Of a stretch of DNA of 64,000 nt, positions 8,657 to 17,133 are shown piece after piece. Below the pieces are notes generated by a model, which worked only from the letters and a program-made list of their open reading frames with translations, was not told where the DNA came from and did not search any database. Both the position numbers and the translations under genes were made by a program. This DNA comes from an uncultured Myxococcales bacterium (GTDB lineage: Bacteria > Myxococcota_A > Bradymonadia > UBA7976 > VGTA01). The DNA lies in contig CAKZRU010000164.1 of assembly GCA_937146725.1 (NCBI GenBank), positions 1 through 64,000 of the forward strand. The letters are read 5' to 3'. Numbering within the stretch: the stretch's first letter is position 1; each line of letters starts with the position of its first letter.

Positions 8657-11158
8657 TTGCTCAAATTAAAAGCCTTATTGGTGATATTAGCGTTGATCTT
8701 CTTTGGTTTATTATTGAGTTTTAGACCCAAGCTCCCACAAAGTGCTTGGCGAGCCGAGCTTGCACAAGCAGTTCAAGAAAAAACACATGGTTTGCGCTTT
8801 TATGATCATGAACAAAACCTGTTAAGGGTCATCAAAACAGCAACTGAGCGAACAGAACCAAGTCATCACAAACAGACGACATCCATACCTCTTGAGCAAG
8901 TTTCTCCTTTTTTCACGCAAGCTTTACTTTGCTTAGAAGATCAAGGTTTTTACCAACACAAAGGCGTGCCTTTCCAAGGTGTACTTAGAGCCTTATGGCT
9001 AAACCTTAAGGCACAAAGATTTGTTGCTGGTGGGAGTGGAATTACCCAACAGGTCATCAAGATTTTTAGAGGACGAGCTCGTGGTTTAATGTCCAAGCTA
9101 AAAGAGGCTTATTATGCGCTTGCTCTTGAACAGATCTATTCAAAGTCTGATATCTTGGAGCTATATTTAAATCACGTTGCCTTTGGGCCAAATCTTATTG
9201 GTTTGCACAAGGCAAGCACAAGTTATTTTTCGGTAGCCCCGCATCGCTTAAGCCTTGGGCAAGCCGCTTACTTAGCAAGCTTACCTTTGGCTCCCTCTCG
9301 CTTGAATCCTCGTAAAAATGTTCAAACAGCGATCCCTAGACAAAGAGCGGCTCTTAGCTGTATGCATAAGCAAAACCTAATCAATACCGCCCAATACCAA
9401 CGCGCTTTGGGTGAGGTCATTAAGATCAATCAGCAGACCTTTGAACTTACTGCACCACATATTACCGACAGCCTAGCTTATGGTCGCTTACCAAAGATAT
9501 TTATCCCAAGTTCTTCGCAAAACTCTCAAAGAATCTCTTTAAGTATTCGGACCCACCTACAAGAACGCATGGAGCAAATATGTAAAAGATATTCATCACT
9601 TAACCATGCACAAGGCCTACGGCAGCTTGCTGCAGTTGGTCTAGATGTAGAAAGTGGTGAAGTTTTATTTTGGGTAGGGAGTCAAGACTATGCACATCCA
9701 GATGCCGGACAGGTTGACCATGTGCTTGGCCTACGTTTACCAGGTTCTACCTTAAAGCCTTTTCTATATGCACTCGCCTTAGATCATGGTTATCGCTTAG
9801 ATCAAAAATTACCAGATCAAGCCCTGTATTTTAAGACAGCTCGCGGACAGTATAAGCCACAAAACTATGACCATAAGTACCGTGGTGAAGTGACATTAAT
9901 GTCCGCCTTAGCCATGAGCTTAAATATCCCCTCAGTATATCTACTAAACCAACTTGGTGTTTCTCTATTTCTTGATTTATTAAGATCAGTGGGGCTCAAA
10001 AGCCTTAATCAAAGCGCTGAGCACTATGGCTTAGGACTCAGTTTGGGCGATGGTGAAGTAAGGTTAATTGACTTGGTCAATGCTTATCGTATTTTTGCTA
10101 ATCAGGGCCGCTACTCGCCATGGAAGCTGATTCAAGATAACGAAAAAGGCGGATTAGAGCCTCATGTTCAACAAAATCATGCACAAAAAGTGATTTCGGA
10201 CCGAGCAGCCCAAGCTATTTTGCATACCCTAAGTAGCCAAGAGCTTCGCGCGCCTACTTTTGGACAGCAAAGTTCACTTAAATTACCTTTTGCAAGCGCA
10301 GCAAAAACCGGAACAGGTCAAGGCTATTCCAATGCTTGGACAATTGGATTAAGTGCAAAATATGTTGTGGGCGTTTGGGTCTTACCTAAGTTTGGAGCCC
10401 AACTTTCTGGGGGAATGATTGCGGCTCCTTTATGGCATGAACTCATGTTAGCTCTTCATCAAGATGAGCCAGCACCTCCCTTTGCTCAAAACCATTTGTC
10501 ATACAATGATCGACAGGTATTAGAGCAAATTATTCACTTAGAGCAAAGCCGACACCATCATCTTGCAAGGGCACAAGAACTGATTGAGCCTGATCATGAT
10601 GACTTGGTGGTTGATACTAGCACTCATCATTCAAAACATCATGATGAACAGGCTATAAAGAGGGTTAATCATAAGCAGCAACAAGCACATCTTCAAAAAC
10701 AAGAGCAAAAGCTACCCCCCACATATCAACTTCATCTGCTCACCCCACCACAGGGAGCTGAATATCGCTACTTACCTCAAAGGGCTGTGCATGACAATGT
10801 TATTAAGGCTGAAGTTCTCATTAAGCCTGATCACATAAATCGTTCAAACCTAAGCATGCAAAAACAGGGTTTATCTTATCGATTGCAATGGTTTTTGAAT
10901 GGTAATCCATTATCAGCAGATTCAGCGTGGTCTAAAACGATGTGGTTTAACCCTTGGCATGATCATGATGGAAATAAGCGAGTAGAGCATAAGCTCTGCG
11001 TTTCGCTTCAGCAAAAGACACTGTCTGATCAAGATCATGTATCAAAGCAAGCGCCAAACAGAATATCAAGCAAACCTGCAAGCAAACCTGCAAGCGAGCA
11101 ATGGTTTCAAGTCACAAAAGCCTGCCATCGATTTACAGTTCATCCTCGTAAATATTAA
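8657..11158 (+). CDS. pbpC: Bifunctional penicillin-binding protein 1C (PbpC)
   Basis: Class A penicillin-binding protein that polymerises glycan strands and cross-links peptides in the periplasm, anchored by an N-terminal membrane segment (about 4-22). The glycosyltransferase 51 domain shows Glu94 in LEDQGFYQHKG, GGSGITQQVIK (about 125) and ILELYLNHVAFG. The transpeptidase domain has Ser364-x-x-Lys367 (GSTLKPF), Ser421-Leu-Asn423, and the KTG triad at 550-552. A C-terminal BiPBP_C-like domain follows (LTPPQGAEYRYLP, LQWFLNGNPL) after a His-rich linker (about 630-680). The start is TTG 8657 with AAGGGA 9 bases upstream. In enterobacteria pbpC pairs with an alpha-2-macroglobulin gene, which is absent here. 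A 12-base direct repeat at 11069-11092 encodes repeated SKPA near the C-terminus. Confidence 0.95.
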   Translation: MLKLKALLVILALIFFGLLLSFRPKLPQSAWRAELAQAVQEKTHGLRFYDHEQNLLRVIKTATERTEPSHHKQTTSIPLEQVSPFFTQALLCLEDQGFYQHKGVPFQGVLRALWLNLKAQRFVAGGSGITQQVIKIFRGRARGLMSKLKEAYYALALEQIYSKSDILELYLNHVAFGPNLIGLHKASTSYFSVAPHRLSLGQAAYLASLPLAPSRLNPRKNVQTAIPRQRAALSCMHKQNLINTAQYQRALGEVIKINQQTFELTAPHITDSLAYGRLPKIFIPSSSQNSQRISLSIRTHLQERMEQICKRYSSLNHAQGLRQLAAVGLDVESGEVLFWVGSQDYAHPDAGQVDHVLGLRLPGSTLKPFLYALALDHGYRLDQKLPDQALYFKTARGQYKPQNYDHKYRGEVTLMSALAMSLNIPSVYLLNQLGVSLFLDLLRSVGLKSLNQSAEHYGLGLSLGDGEVRLIDLVNAYRIFANQGRYSPWKLIQDNEKGGLEPHVQQNHAQKVISDRAAQAILHTLSSQELRAPTFGQQSSLKLPFASAAKTGTGQGYSNAWTIGLSAKYVVGVWVLPKFGAQLSGGMIAAPLWHELMLALHQDEPAPPFAQNHLSYNDRQVLEQIIHLEQSRHHHLARAQELIEPDHDDLVVDTSTHHSKHHDEQAIKRVNHKQQQAHLQKQEQKLPPTYQLHLLTPPQGAEYRYLPQRAVHDNVIKAEVLIKPDHINRSNLSMQKQGLSYRLQWFLNGNPLSADSAWSKTMWFNPWHDHDGNKRVEHKLCVSLQQKTLSDQDHVSKQAPNRISSKPASKPASEQWFQVTKACHRFTVHPRKY

Positions 11159-11281
11159 AGCTAAAAAGTTGACACCTAAAACCATAGTTTTGTGTCTATC
11201 ATTTGACCAAAGCTAAACAGCTGTAAAAGTTAGCTTAGTTCAGAGCATATGTACGCCCCCTTATTTGATCATGGAGCAGAA

Positions 11282-12682
11282 ATGACTAGCTTTCAAAAAC
11301 AACTCACTCTACCGATATCCGCAAAAGAGCTTTTTCAATGGCATGAAAGAGAGGGGGCTTTTGAGCGTCTTTGTCCGCCATGGGATCCGGTTAAAGTTCT
11401 ACATAAAGATGACCATATTAGAGATGGTGCTAAAGTGCGACTACAGGTCAAAGGCCCTATGGGAATCCCAATGTCACTTGAGGTCATTCATGAAGGCTAT
11501 CAAAAGGGTAAATGCTTTGTAGATCGACAAGTCAAAGGCCCTTTTAAGTCTTGGCGCCACCAGCATATTGTAGAGCCTAAAGATGAACAGACAGCAACGC
11601 TCACAGATTTGATCAACTATGAGCTTCCCTTAGGCATCTTGGGTAACATTGGTGGAGGACAAATGGTCAAAAAAAGACTTAGCCAGCTTTTTCATTATCG
11701 TCATCAAGTGATGCAACATGATGTCTTGTTACATAGTCTCAATGCCCAATACAACCAAGGTCAAAAGTTACATGTGGCCATATCAGGCGCATCTGGTTTT
11801 ATTGGACAGGCTTTGACAGCTCTCTTTACCACCGGTGGCCATAAAGTCACTATTTTTTCAAGAAGTACTGGTCTTAACACTCGAGTTTGGAAAGAGATTG
11901 AGCAAGTACCAAAGCTAGATGATATTGATGTGGTCATTCACTTGGCCGGAGAGAGTATTGCTCAACGTTGGACAGCTAGAAAAAAACAGTCCATCATGAA
12001 TAGCCGAGTTGACCGTACTCAGGCTTTAGCGCAAGCGATTGCGGACCTAAAAAAAGCGGGTAAACCCGCGCCCAAAGCTTTGATTTGTGCCTCTGGAGTA
12101 GGCTTTTATGGCGACTGCTCTCATGATGGTACAAAAGTAGATGAAAACTCACCCTTAGGACAGGGTTTTTTGGCTGAAGTTTGTCAAGCATGGGAAGAAG
12201 CCTGTAAGCCGGCTCGTGAACAAGGCATCAGAGTAGTAAATGCACGAATTGGAGTCGTTTTAGCTCCTCATGGCGGTGCTTTGGCTAAACTATTATTACC
12301 TTTTTCTTTGGGATTAGGTGGACCGATAGGACAGGGAAAGCAGTGGATGAGTTGGGTAAGCTTACATGATGTAGTAGGTGCTCTGTATTTTTGCGCAGTG
12401 AACCAAAATCTATCCGGTCCGGTGAACTTATGCTCTCCTACCGCTGTCACCAATACTGAGTTTTCAAAGGCCCTTGGTCGGGTTTTGAGTCGACCTACCA
12501 TATTACCCACGCCACCGTTTGCCCTAAAGTTAGCTTATGGTGAAATGGCTCAAGAAACTATTCTAAGTGGCCAAAGAGTAGAGCCTAGTAAGCTTCTTGC
12601 ACAAGGCTATCCATTTTTACACACCACACTAGAAGCAGCATTACGTTTTGAGCTAGGTCGCGTTAAACTGAGCAATAACTAA
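11282..12682 (+). CDS. SRPBCC domain fused to TIGR01777-family NAD-dependent epimerase (SDR39U1/YfcH-like)
   Basis: Two-domain protein of about 466 residues. Residues 1-150 form a START/SRPBCC ligand-binding fold (QLTLPISAKELFQWHER, FERLCPPW, GPFKSWRHQHIV). From about 163 an atypical short-chain dehydrogenase follows, with Rossmann motif GASGFIGQAL (about 169), VIHLAGESIAQRW, the SGVGFYGDC active-site region and the DUF1731-like tail (PPFALKLAYGEMA). The substrate of this family is unknown. A longer frame starts at ATG 11249, but GGAG at 11273 is placed 5 bases before ATG 11282, and family members begin just before this SRPBCC segment, so 11282 is used. A TTGACA at 11169 could be its -35, but no good -10 follows it. 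Confidence 0.9.
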   Translation: MTSFQKQLTLPISAKELFQWHEREGAFERLCPPWDPVKVLHKDDHIRDGAKVRLQVKGPMGIPMSLEVIHEGYQKGKCFVDRQVKGPFKSWRHQHIVEPKDEQTATLTDLINYELPLGILGNIGGGQMVKKRLSQLFHYRHQVMQHDVLLHSLNAQYNQGQKLHVAISGASGFIGQALTALFTTGGHKVTIFSRSTGLNTRVWKEIEQVPKLDDIDVVIHLAGESIAQRWTARKKQSIMNSRVDRTQALAQAIADLKKAGKPAPKALICASGVGFYGDCSHDGTKVDENSPLGQGFLAEVCQAWEEACKPAREQGIRVVNARIGVVLAPHGGALAKLLLPFSLGLGGPIGQGKQWMSWVSLHDVVGALYFCAVNQNLSGPVNLCSPTAVTNTEFSKALGRVLSRPTILPTPPFALKLAYGEMAQETILSGQRVEPSKLLAQGYPFLHTTLEAALRFELGRVKLSNN

Positions 12683-12784
12683 GCATATAAAATCGATGAT
12701 AAACACCATAAAAAATGTTAAGCGCACTATTCACTTTACCAACTAACTATTGATTAAAATACTCACAATAAAAGGAAAAGATCG

Positions 12785-13267
12785 GTGCAAGCTAAACAAA
12801 CTAATAGTGCGCTAGACTCAAGTCTTGAAGCCTCTAGGCAAGAGTCTCAAACGAGTTCTACAAGTAGTTCTACAAGTCGTGGTCATTGTGTTGCCATGCG
12901 TATGATTCTTCCTGCCGATGTAAATGTTCATGGGACTGTATTTGGCGGAGCGATTTTAAGTGAGTATGATCTTGCTGGGGCTACTGCTGTGCGACAATTC
13001 TTGGGTTTATCTAGAATGACCACACGTCATCTCAGCATCGACTTTACTAAAGCGCTGTATCCCGGAGATGTTTTTACGATTTATGCCCGTTTAGAAAAGC
13101 TTGGTAAAACAAGTGTAACCGTTCACTTGGAGGGTTGGAGAACCTCTCCCGAAAACCAAGAAGAACGCTTTTCAGATGTCACTGTTGTTTTTGTTTACAT
13201 CAATGAGCAGGGTGACCCGATGCCGATTCCGCAATGGGCTCGAGATCGTTCTGAAGACTTTAAGTAA
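12785..13267 (+). CDS. Acyl-CoA thioesterase, hotdog fold (YciA/BACH-like)
   Basis: Hydrolyses acyl-CoA thioesters in the cytosol. The 160-residue protein has a disordered Ser/Thr-rich N-terminus (about 1-35) followed by a single hotdog domain. The helix motif NVHGTVFGGAILSEYDLAG (about 55-73) carries the usual catalytic Asp of the YciA/BACH group, and RHLSIDFTKALYPGDVFTIY supplies the conserved strand with the CoA-side Gly-Asp. The start is GTG 12785 with AAGGA about 8 bases upstream. It converges on the lipoprotein gene at 13281 with a 13-base gap. Chain-length preference cannot be read from sequence. Confidence 0.9.
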   Translation: MQAKQTNSALDSSLEASRQESQTSSTSSSTSRGHCVAMRMILPADVNVHGTVFGGAILSEYDLAGATAVRQFLGLSRMTTRHLSIDFTKALYPGDVFTIYARLEKLGKTSVTVHLEGWRTSPENQEERFSDVTVVFVYINEQGDPMPIPQWARDRSEDFK

Positions 13268-13280
13268 GCGCCTAAAAATC

Positions 13281-14696
13281 TTAAGGACAAGTAAAGTTGA
13301 GCTCGATCGTATAAGTTGCAGAACTGACCGGATCATAGGGATACACGTGCAGTAAAATGCTTTGTGGCACATTACTCAGATTTGTGTGACTCATGCGCTC
13401 AACATTATCAACTCCCTCGGAAATCTGTTCATATTCAAAAGCGTTTAAAAAGATAAACTCGGTATCAATATCAACCTGAGTATTATCAAAGCGAACGATA
13501 GATTCCACGGTTCCATTTGCACAGACTTCAACTTCGTAATAGTCTTGATCAAGTCCACAAATCACCAAAGACTCTTGATTAGGAATCAAGCGAGTCAGCT
13601 CAGCACTTGTCGCACTAGATTGATCATTATTGGGCTCATACAAATCATTTTGGCAATCGGTATTGAGCTCAACACAGGCATTCTGCTCGCAAGTGTAGCC
13701 TAAGTCACAATCATAGGCATATTCACATTCCACACACAGACCTTGTAAACTGCAATAGGGCATTTCTAAAGGGCAATCAAGATCAATAAAGCAGTCTAAT
13801 TGCATAGGTTGGCCATCATTGGCACAATCACTAAGTTCGCTTGCACAAGCAATAGTAAAGCATGCTGAATCCATGCACATATTGCTCTCTCCACAGGCAA
13901 CCAAAGACCCCAAAGCGACCACTGCGCTTGAACTTGCCGCACTAATACACCTTTCCGTACAGGCAGTATCACCACTAGAACAGAGTTCAACACAATCTAA
14001 AGTCTCTGTACAACTTAAGGGACCTACCGGTGCCGGTGGTATACTTCCGCCCATTTCAGCACCGGCCATTTCTGTACCCGCCATTTCAGCTCCGGCCATT
14101 TCAGCTCCGGCCATTTCCATACCTACCATGCCCGTTTCACAGCGTAGTAATTCAGCGCTACATTGCTGATTTAAACAGGTCTCATCTGTCATACAATTTT
14201 GAGATTGATCGCAGTTGACCAAATTATTGAGCGCAGTAATCCCCTCTACACTGCCATTATTTAGGCAATTATCGATGCACATGGCATCACTATTACAATT
14301 TCCTAAGCAGTCTAAGATTTCTAGACATGACAGACCTATTTCTGGAAGGCTTCCGGCGGTTTGACCGGCTTCATTTCCTGCCATTATGACTGTACCCGCA
14401 GGCATTTCATTTCCGCTTTCACTACCCGCCGGATATGCAGTAGAACCAGCTTGCATATTATTGCCGGCCATTGTTTCCATGATCGTTCCAGCTACCGCAG
14501 CATACCCTCCCATCATTTCAGTGCCTGCTGTTTGGCCTGCTTCTTGTCCTGCTTGAGTGTAAATCGGTGGGGATATACTCATATCCCTGACTCGCACCAT
14601 TGGTTCCGGATATTCGGGGGCCAAGTTTTCATCCTCACAAGCAAAGTTTACTAATGTTAGAATAAGCATTAAAAAGAGTTTAGATCGACTTAGCAT
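13281..14696 (-). CDS. Cys-rich lipoprotein with Ala-Gly-Glu repeats and PPC-like domain
   Basis: Predicted outer-surface or periplasmic lipoprotein of 471 residues. A signal peptide ends in NFAC with lipidated Cys20. Residues about 45-125 are Ala/Gly/Glu/Met/Thr low complexity, and a second tract of five AGAEMAG-like units lies around 210-235. Between and after these are two related cysteine-pair domains (SCLEILDCLGNC, SCTETLDCVELC) and a short Cys-knot region. The last 120 residues resemble a bacterial pre-peptidase C-terminal (PPC) beta-sandwich (DLYEPNND, DQDYYEVEV, YTIELNF). The frame is open to 15029, but that extension lies inside the upstream gene; AAGGAG 6 bases before ATG 14696 fixes the start. 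It follows the 14707 gene by 10 bases and is the last gene of the minus-strand operon. Confidence 0.88.
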   Translation of the reverse strand: MLSRSKLFLMLILTLVNFACEDENLAPEYPEPMVRVRDMSISPPIYTQAGQEAGQTAGTEMMGGYAAVAGTIMETMAGNNMQAGSTAYPAGSESGNEMPAGTVIMAGNEAGQTAGSLPEIGLSCLEILDCLGNCNSDAMCIDNCLNNGSVEGITALNNLVNCDQSQNCMTDETCLNQQCSAELLRCETGMVGMEMAGAEMAGAEMAGTEMAGAEMGGSIPPAPVGPLSCTETLDCVELCSSGDTACTERCISAASSSAVVALGSLVACGESNMCMDSACFTIACASELSDCANDGQPMQLDCFIDLDCPLEMPYCSLQGLCVECEYAYDCDLGYTCEQNACVELNTDCQNDLYEPNNDQSSATSAELTRLIPNQESLVICGLDQDYYEVEVCANGTVESIVRFDNTQVDIDTEFIFLNAFEYEQISEGVDNVERMSHTNLSNVPQSILLHVYPYDPVSSATYTIELNFTCP

Positions 14697-14706
14697 TTGA
14701 AACTCC

Positions 14707-17133
14707 TTATGGAATGATACTAGAGGACAGTGAACGAGCAAAAAGGAATTGATGACAACGATTACTCTCGTTGATTGGTAAAATCGGAAGATTAATCGTA
14801 GACCAATCTGTAACGATATTTCCTTGTTGTGCCCTTGAAGAAGCCAAACCACAAGTAACCGGATCACCTCTAAAACCATCATTACAGGAAGCAAGAGAAA
14901 CGAGGGTATTTTCATCAAGCGGACTGCAACTTGAGTTTCCATTAGCAGGAATCTGTACGAGAGCAAGTTTAAAATTAAGTTCATTAAGAATTCGATCTCG
15001 AGATTGAGCCCCTTGTGGATCCTGTCCATTAGAGGGATCTTGGCAACTTAAACCAAAACTAATCTGAGTCAGATTACTTCTGATTGGGTTAAATGCTCCA
15101 TTGACCATGGAACTCACATTGCATCTTGAGCTGATACTATTACCCAACGCTGAATCTTGACAGGTCCATGGATTAATCGTGCTACGATCGCCCCAAACTA
15201 CGGTCGTTCGACAATTCGTTTCAATCCAAGTTTTCCATGGCCCACTTAAAGTATTGCACGCTAATTGTGGCATCAGCCAATCCGAACCTTGGTTGGCACC
15301 ATACACCTTAGGGAAAAGATCAAACTCGTTATTGTTCACCGCTTTTAAAGGGATAAAGTGTGTATTTCGATCTTGATATGCGACCATATCAGAAACAAGA
15401 TATGGGGCCATGGTACCGATTTGCCTTTGATGAGTAAACCAGGCTGTACACTCTGTAGAAATTGCTGAACCACAGATATTTCCCTCATCGACTTGACCAT
15501 CACAGTCGTTATCAAACGGATCACAGCTCTCAACCAAATTATTGCATGAACCACAGGCGTTAAGTACACCCTCATCCACTTGGCCATCACAGTCATTATC
15601 AAAGCCATCGCACTGAGTTTCATCTGCCTGGCAACATTGATTGGGTACAAGGTTTTCAATTAACGGACAGTCACAAGGACCTGGACCGGGTCCATCACCA
15701 AAGCCCTCATCACATTCTGCAAAGCCACACTGTCCATTTTGACATACGCCTTGTACATTCTCTTGATCAGGGCACACATTTCCACAAGCGCCACAGTTGA
15801 GAGGATCATTGTTGAGTAGTGATTGAGCGACTTCTTCATCGGTTTGACCATCACAGTCATTATCGATTTCATCACAACTTTCACTGCTTCCTATGAGTGG
15901 TTCACACTCTACTTGAATCACCCCATTCACGCAGCGACTCATTCCTTGATTGTTGCTACAGGCACCTGAACCACAAGACATCATGCTTGGCATAAAGTCC
16001 TCATCAACTTCACCATCACAGTCGTTATCATAACCATCACAGCGATGAGTTGGTGTTTCTGATTCAGAACTTGCTTCAGCACTTGCACGACAGGTGGTTA
16101 CATAGGTCCCATTTTCACAAAATCTGAGTCCTTCAGTGGCACACATGGTATTCATGCATTCAACCTCTGTGACCGTAGCATCTTCGTCTATTTCTCCATC
16201 AGCATTGTCATCAAAACCATTACAAATATCGGTCGCCAACGCTGAGGAACGATCTCGGCAAGTTAATTCGCTTGGGTTAGAGCCTAGACAAACCCAACGC
16301 CCACTTGCCTCAACCCCACTTTCGGGGGTACAAGGGCCTCCTTCGTTCATAAAGCCCTCGTCTATGTTACCATCACAATCATTATCAATCGCATCACCGC
16401 ATAATTCATTTGGAGAAACGGCAATCATAGGCGCATCGCAATAAATTGTACCATTTTCATCTAGGGCAGTTTGCCCATTAGAGCTACAAGCATCAATATC
16501 TACAGTACATGGCTCACTAATAAACTCATCAATGTTGCCATCACAGTCATTATCTTGGTCATCATTATAAATTTCCTGAAACAACTGAAGAGAGCTTGCT
16601 TGAGCTTCGGCAATTTTTATCTGGGAAAAGTCGTTATTACAAGTCCCTAGACCATCTCTAAAGTCAATATTGATCTGAGAGTCTTGTAATTGGCTTTCTT
16701 GACTATTGAGCTTAAGTACACAGGCAGAAATCTCATCGCATTTTTGCTCAAAGTCTTCTGTAAATGCTTCACAGGTTAACGGACTCACGCTTTGTGCAAA
16801 GATCAAGCTTGCTCTTAGTTTTTGCCCAGACACTAAGCTAATATCTGGCGTTTCTGATAATTGTAGCCTACCCTCTGAACTCCAAGTTACCGGTATATTG
16901 GCACTCAACTCATTATCGATTTTAAGTAACAAGCAAGTCAAAGATTCTTGCCCTTGATGTAAAGCATAAAGTTGATCTTGGCATCCATTGCTTTGTGAAG
17001 ATAAACACGCGGCCAAATCTAGGTTTAGACTCGGTGATGGGCTTGGCTCTGATTGACAAGCAGAACAGAGCAAAACCAAAAAATAGCCTAAAGTTTGACT
17101 CAGTTTATTCCTAATAAGTTGTGTTAAAGCCAT
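14707..17133 (-). CDS. MopE-repeat lipoprotein
   Basis: Predicted 808-residue lipoprotein (signal peptide with lipobox CSAC, Cys26). From about 190 to 560 it carries seven MopE-type motifs of the form CDxxDNDCDGxxDE, one degenerate (NGFDDNADGEIDE). These Asp/Cys-rich motifs are named after the secreted copper-binding MopE protein of Methylococcus; in such repeats they are usually taken as calcium- or metal-binding, which is inference here. The C-terminal 230 residues are a separate domain with paired cysteines that I do not recognise (WFTHQRQIGTMAPYL, WKTWIETNCRTTVVWGD). AAGG lies 6 bases before the ATG. Its first 23 bases overlap the end of the upstream giant MopE gene, which implies translational coupling. 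Confidence 0.9.
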   Translation of the reverse strand: MALTQLIRNKLSQTLGYFLVLLCSACQSEPSPSPSLNLDLAACLSSQSNGCQDQLYALHQGQESLTCLLLKIDNELSANIPVTWSSEGRLQLSETPDISLVSGQKLRASLIFAQSVSPLTCEAFTEDFEQKCDEISACVLKLNSQESQLQDSQINIDFRDGLGTCNNDFSQIKIAEAQASSLQLFQEIYNDDQDNDCDGNIDEFISEPCTVDIDACSSNGQTALDENGTIYCDAPMIAVSPNELCGDAIDNDCDGNIDEGFMNEGGPCTPESGVEASGRWVCLGSNPSELTCRDRSSALATDICNGFDDNADGEIDEDATVTEVECMNTMCATEGLRFCENGTYVTTCRASAEASSESETPTHRCDGYDNDCDGEVDEDFMPSMMSCGSGACSNNQGMSRCVNGVIQVECEPLIGSSESCDEIDNDCDGQTDEEVAQSLLNNDPLNCGACGNVCPDQENVQGVCQNGQCGFAECDEGFGDGPGPGPCDCPLIENLVPNQCCQADETQCDGFDNDCDGQVDEGVLNACGSCNNLVESCDPFDNDCDGQVDEGNICGSAISTECTAWFTHQRQIGTMAPYLVSDMVAYQDRNTHFIPLKAVNNNEFDLFPKVYGANQGSDWLMPQLACNTLSGPWKTWIETNCRTTVVWGDRSTINPWTCQDSALGNSISSRCNVSSMVNGAFNPIRSNLTQISFGLSCQDPSNGQDPQGAQSRDRILNELNFKLALVQIPANGNSSCSPLDENTLVSLASCNDGFRGDPVTCGLASSRAQQGNIVTDWSTINLPILPINESNRCHQFLFARSLSSSIIP

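Noticed and set aside
14697..15029. N-terminal extension of the 13281 lipoprotein frame
   Set aside because: It lies inside the 14707 gene, lacks a ribosome-binding site and would bury the lipobox signal peptide.
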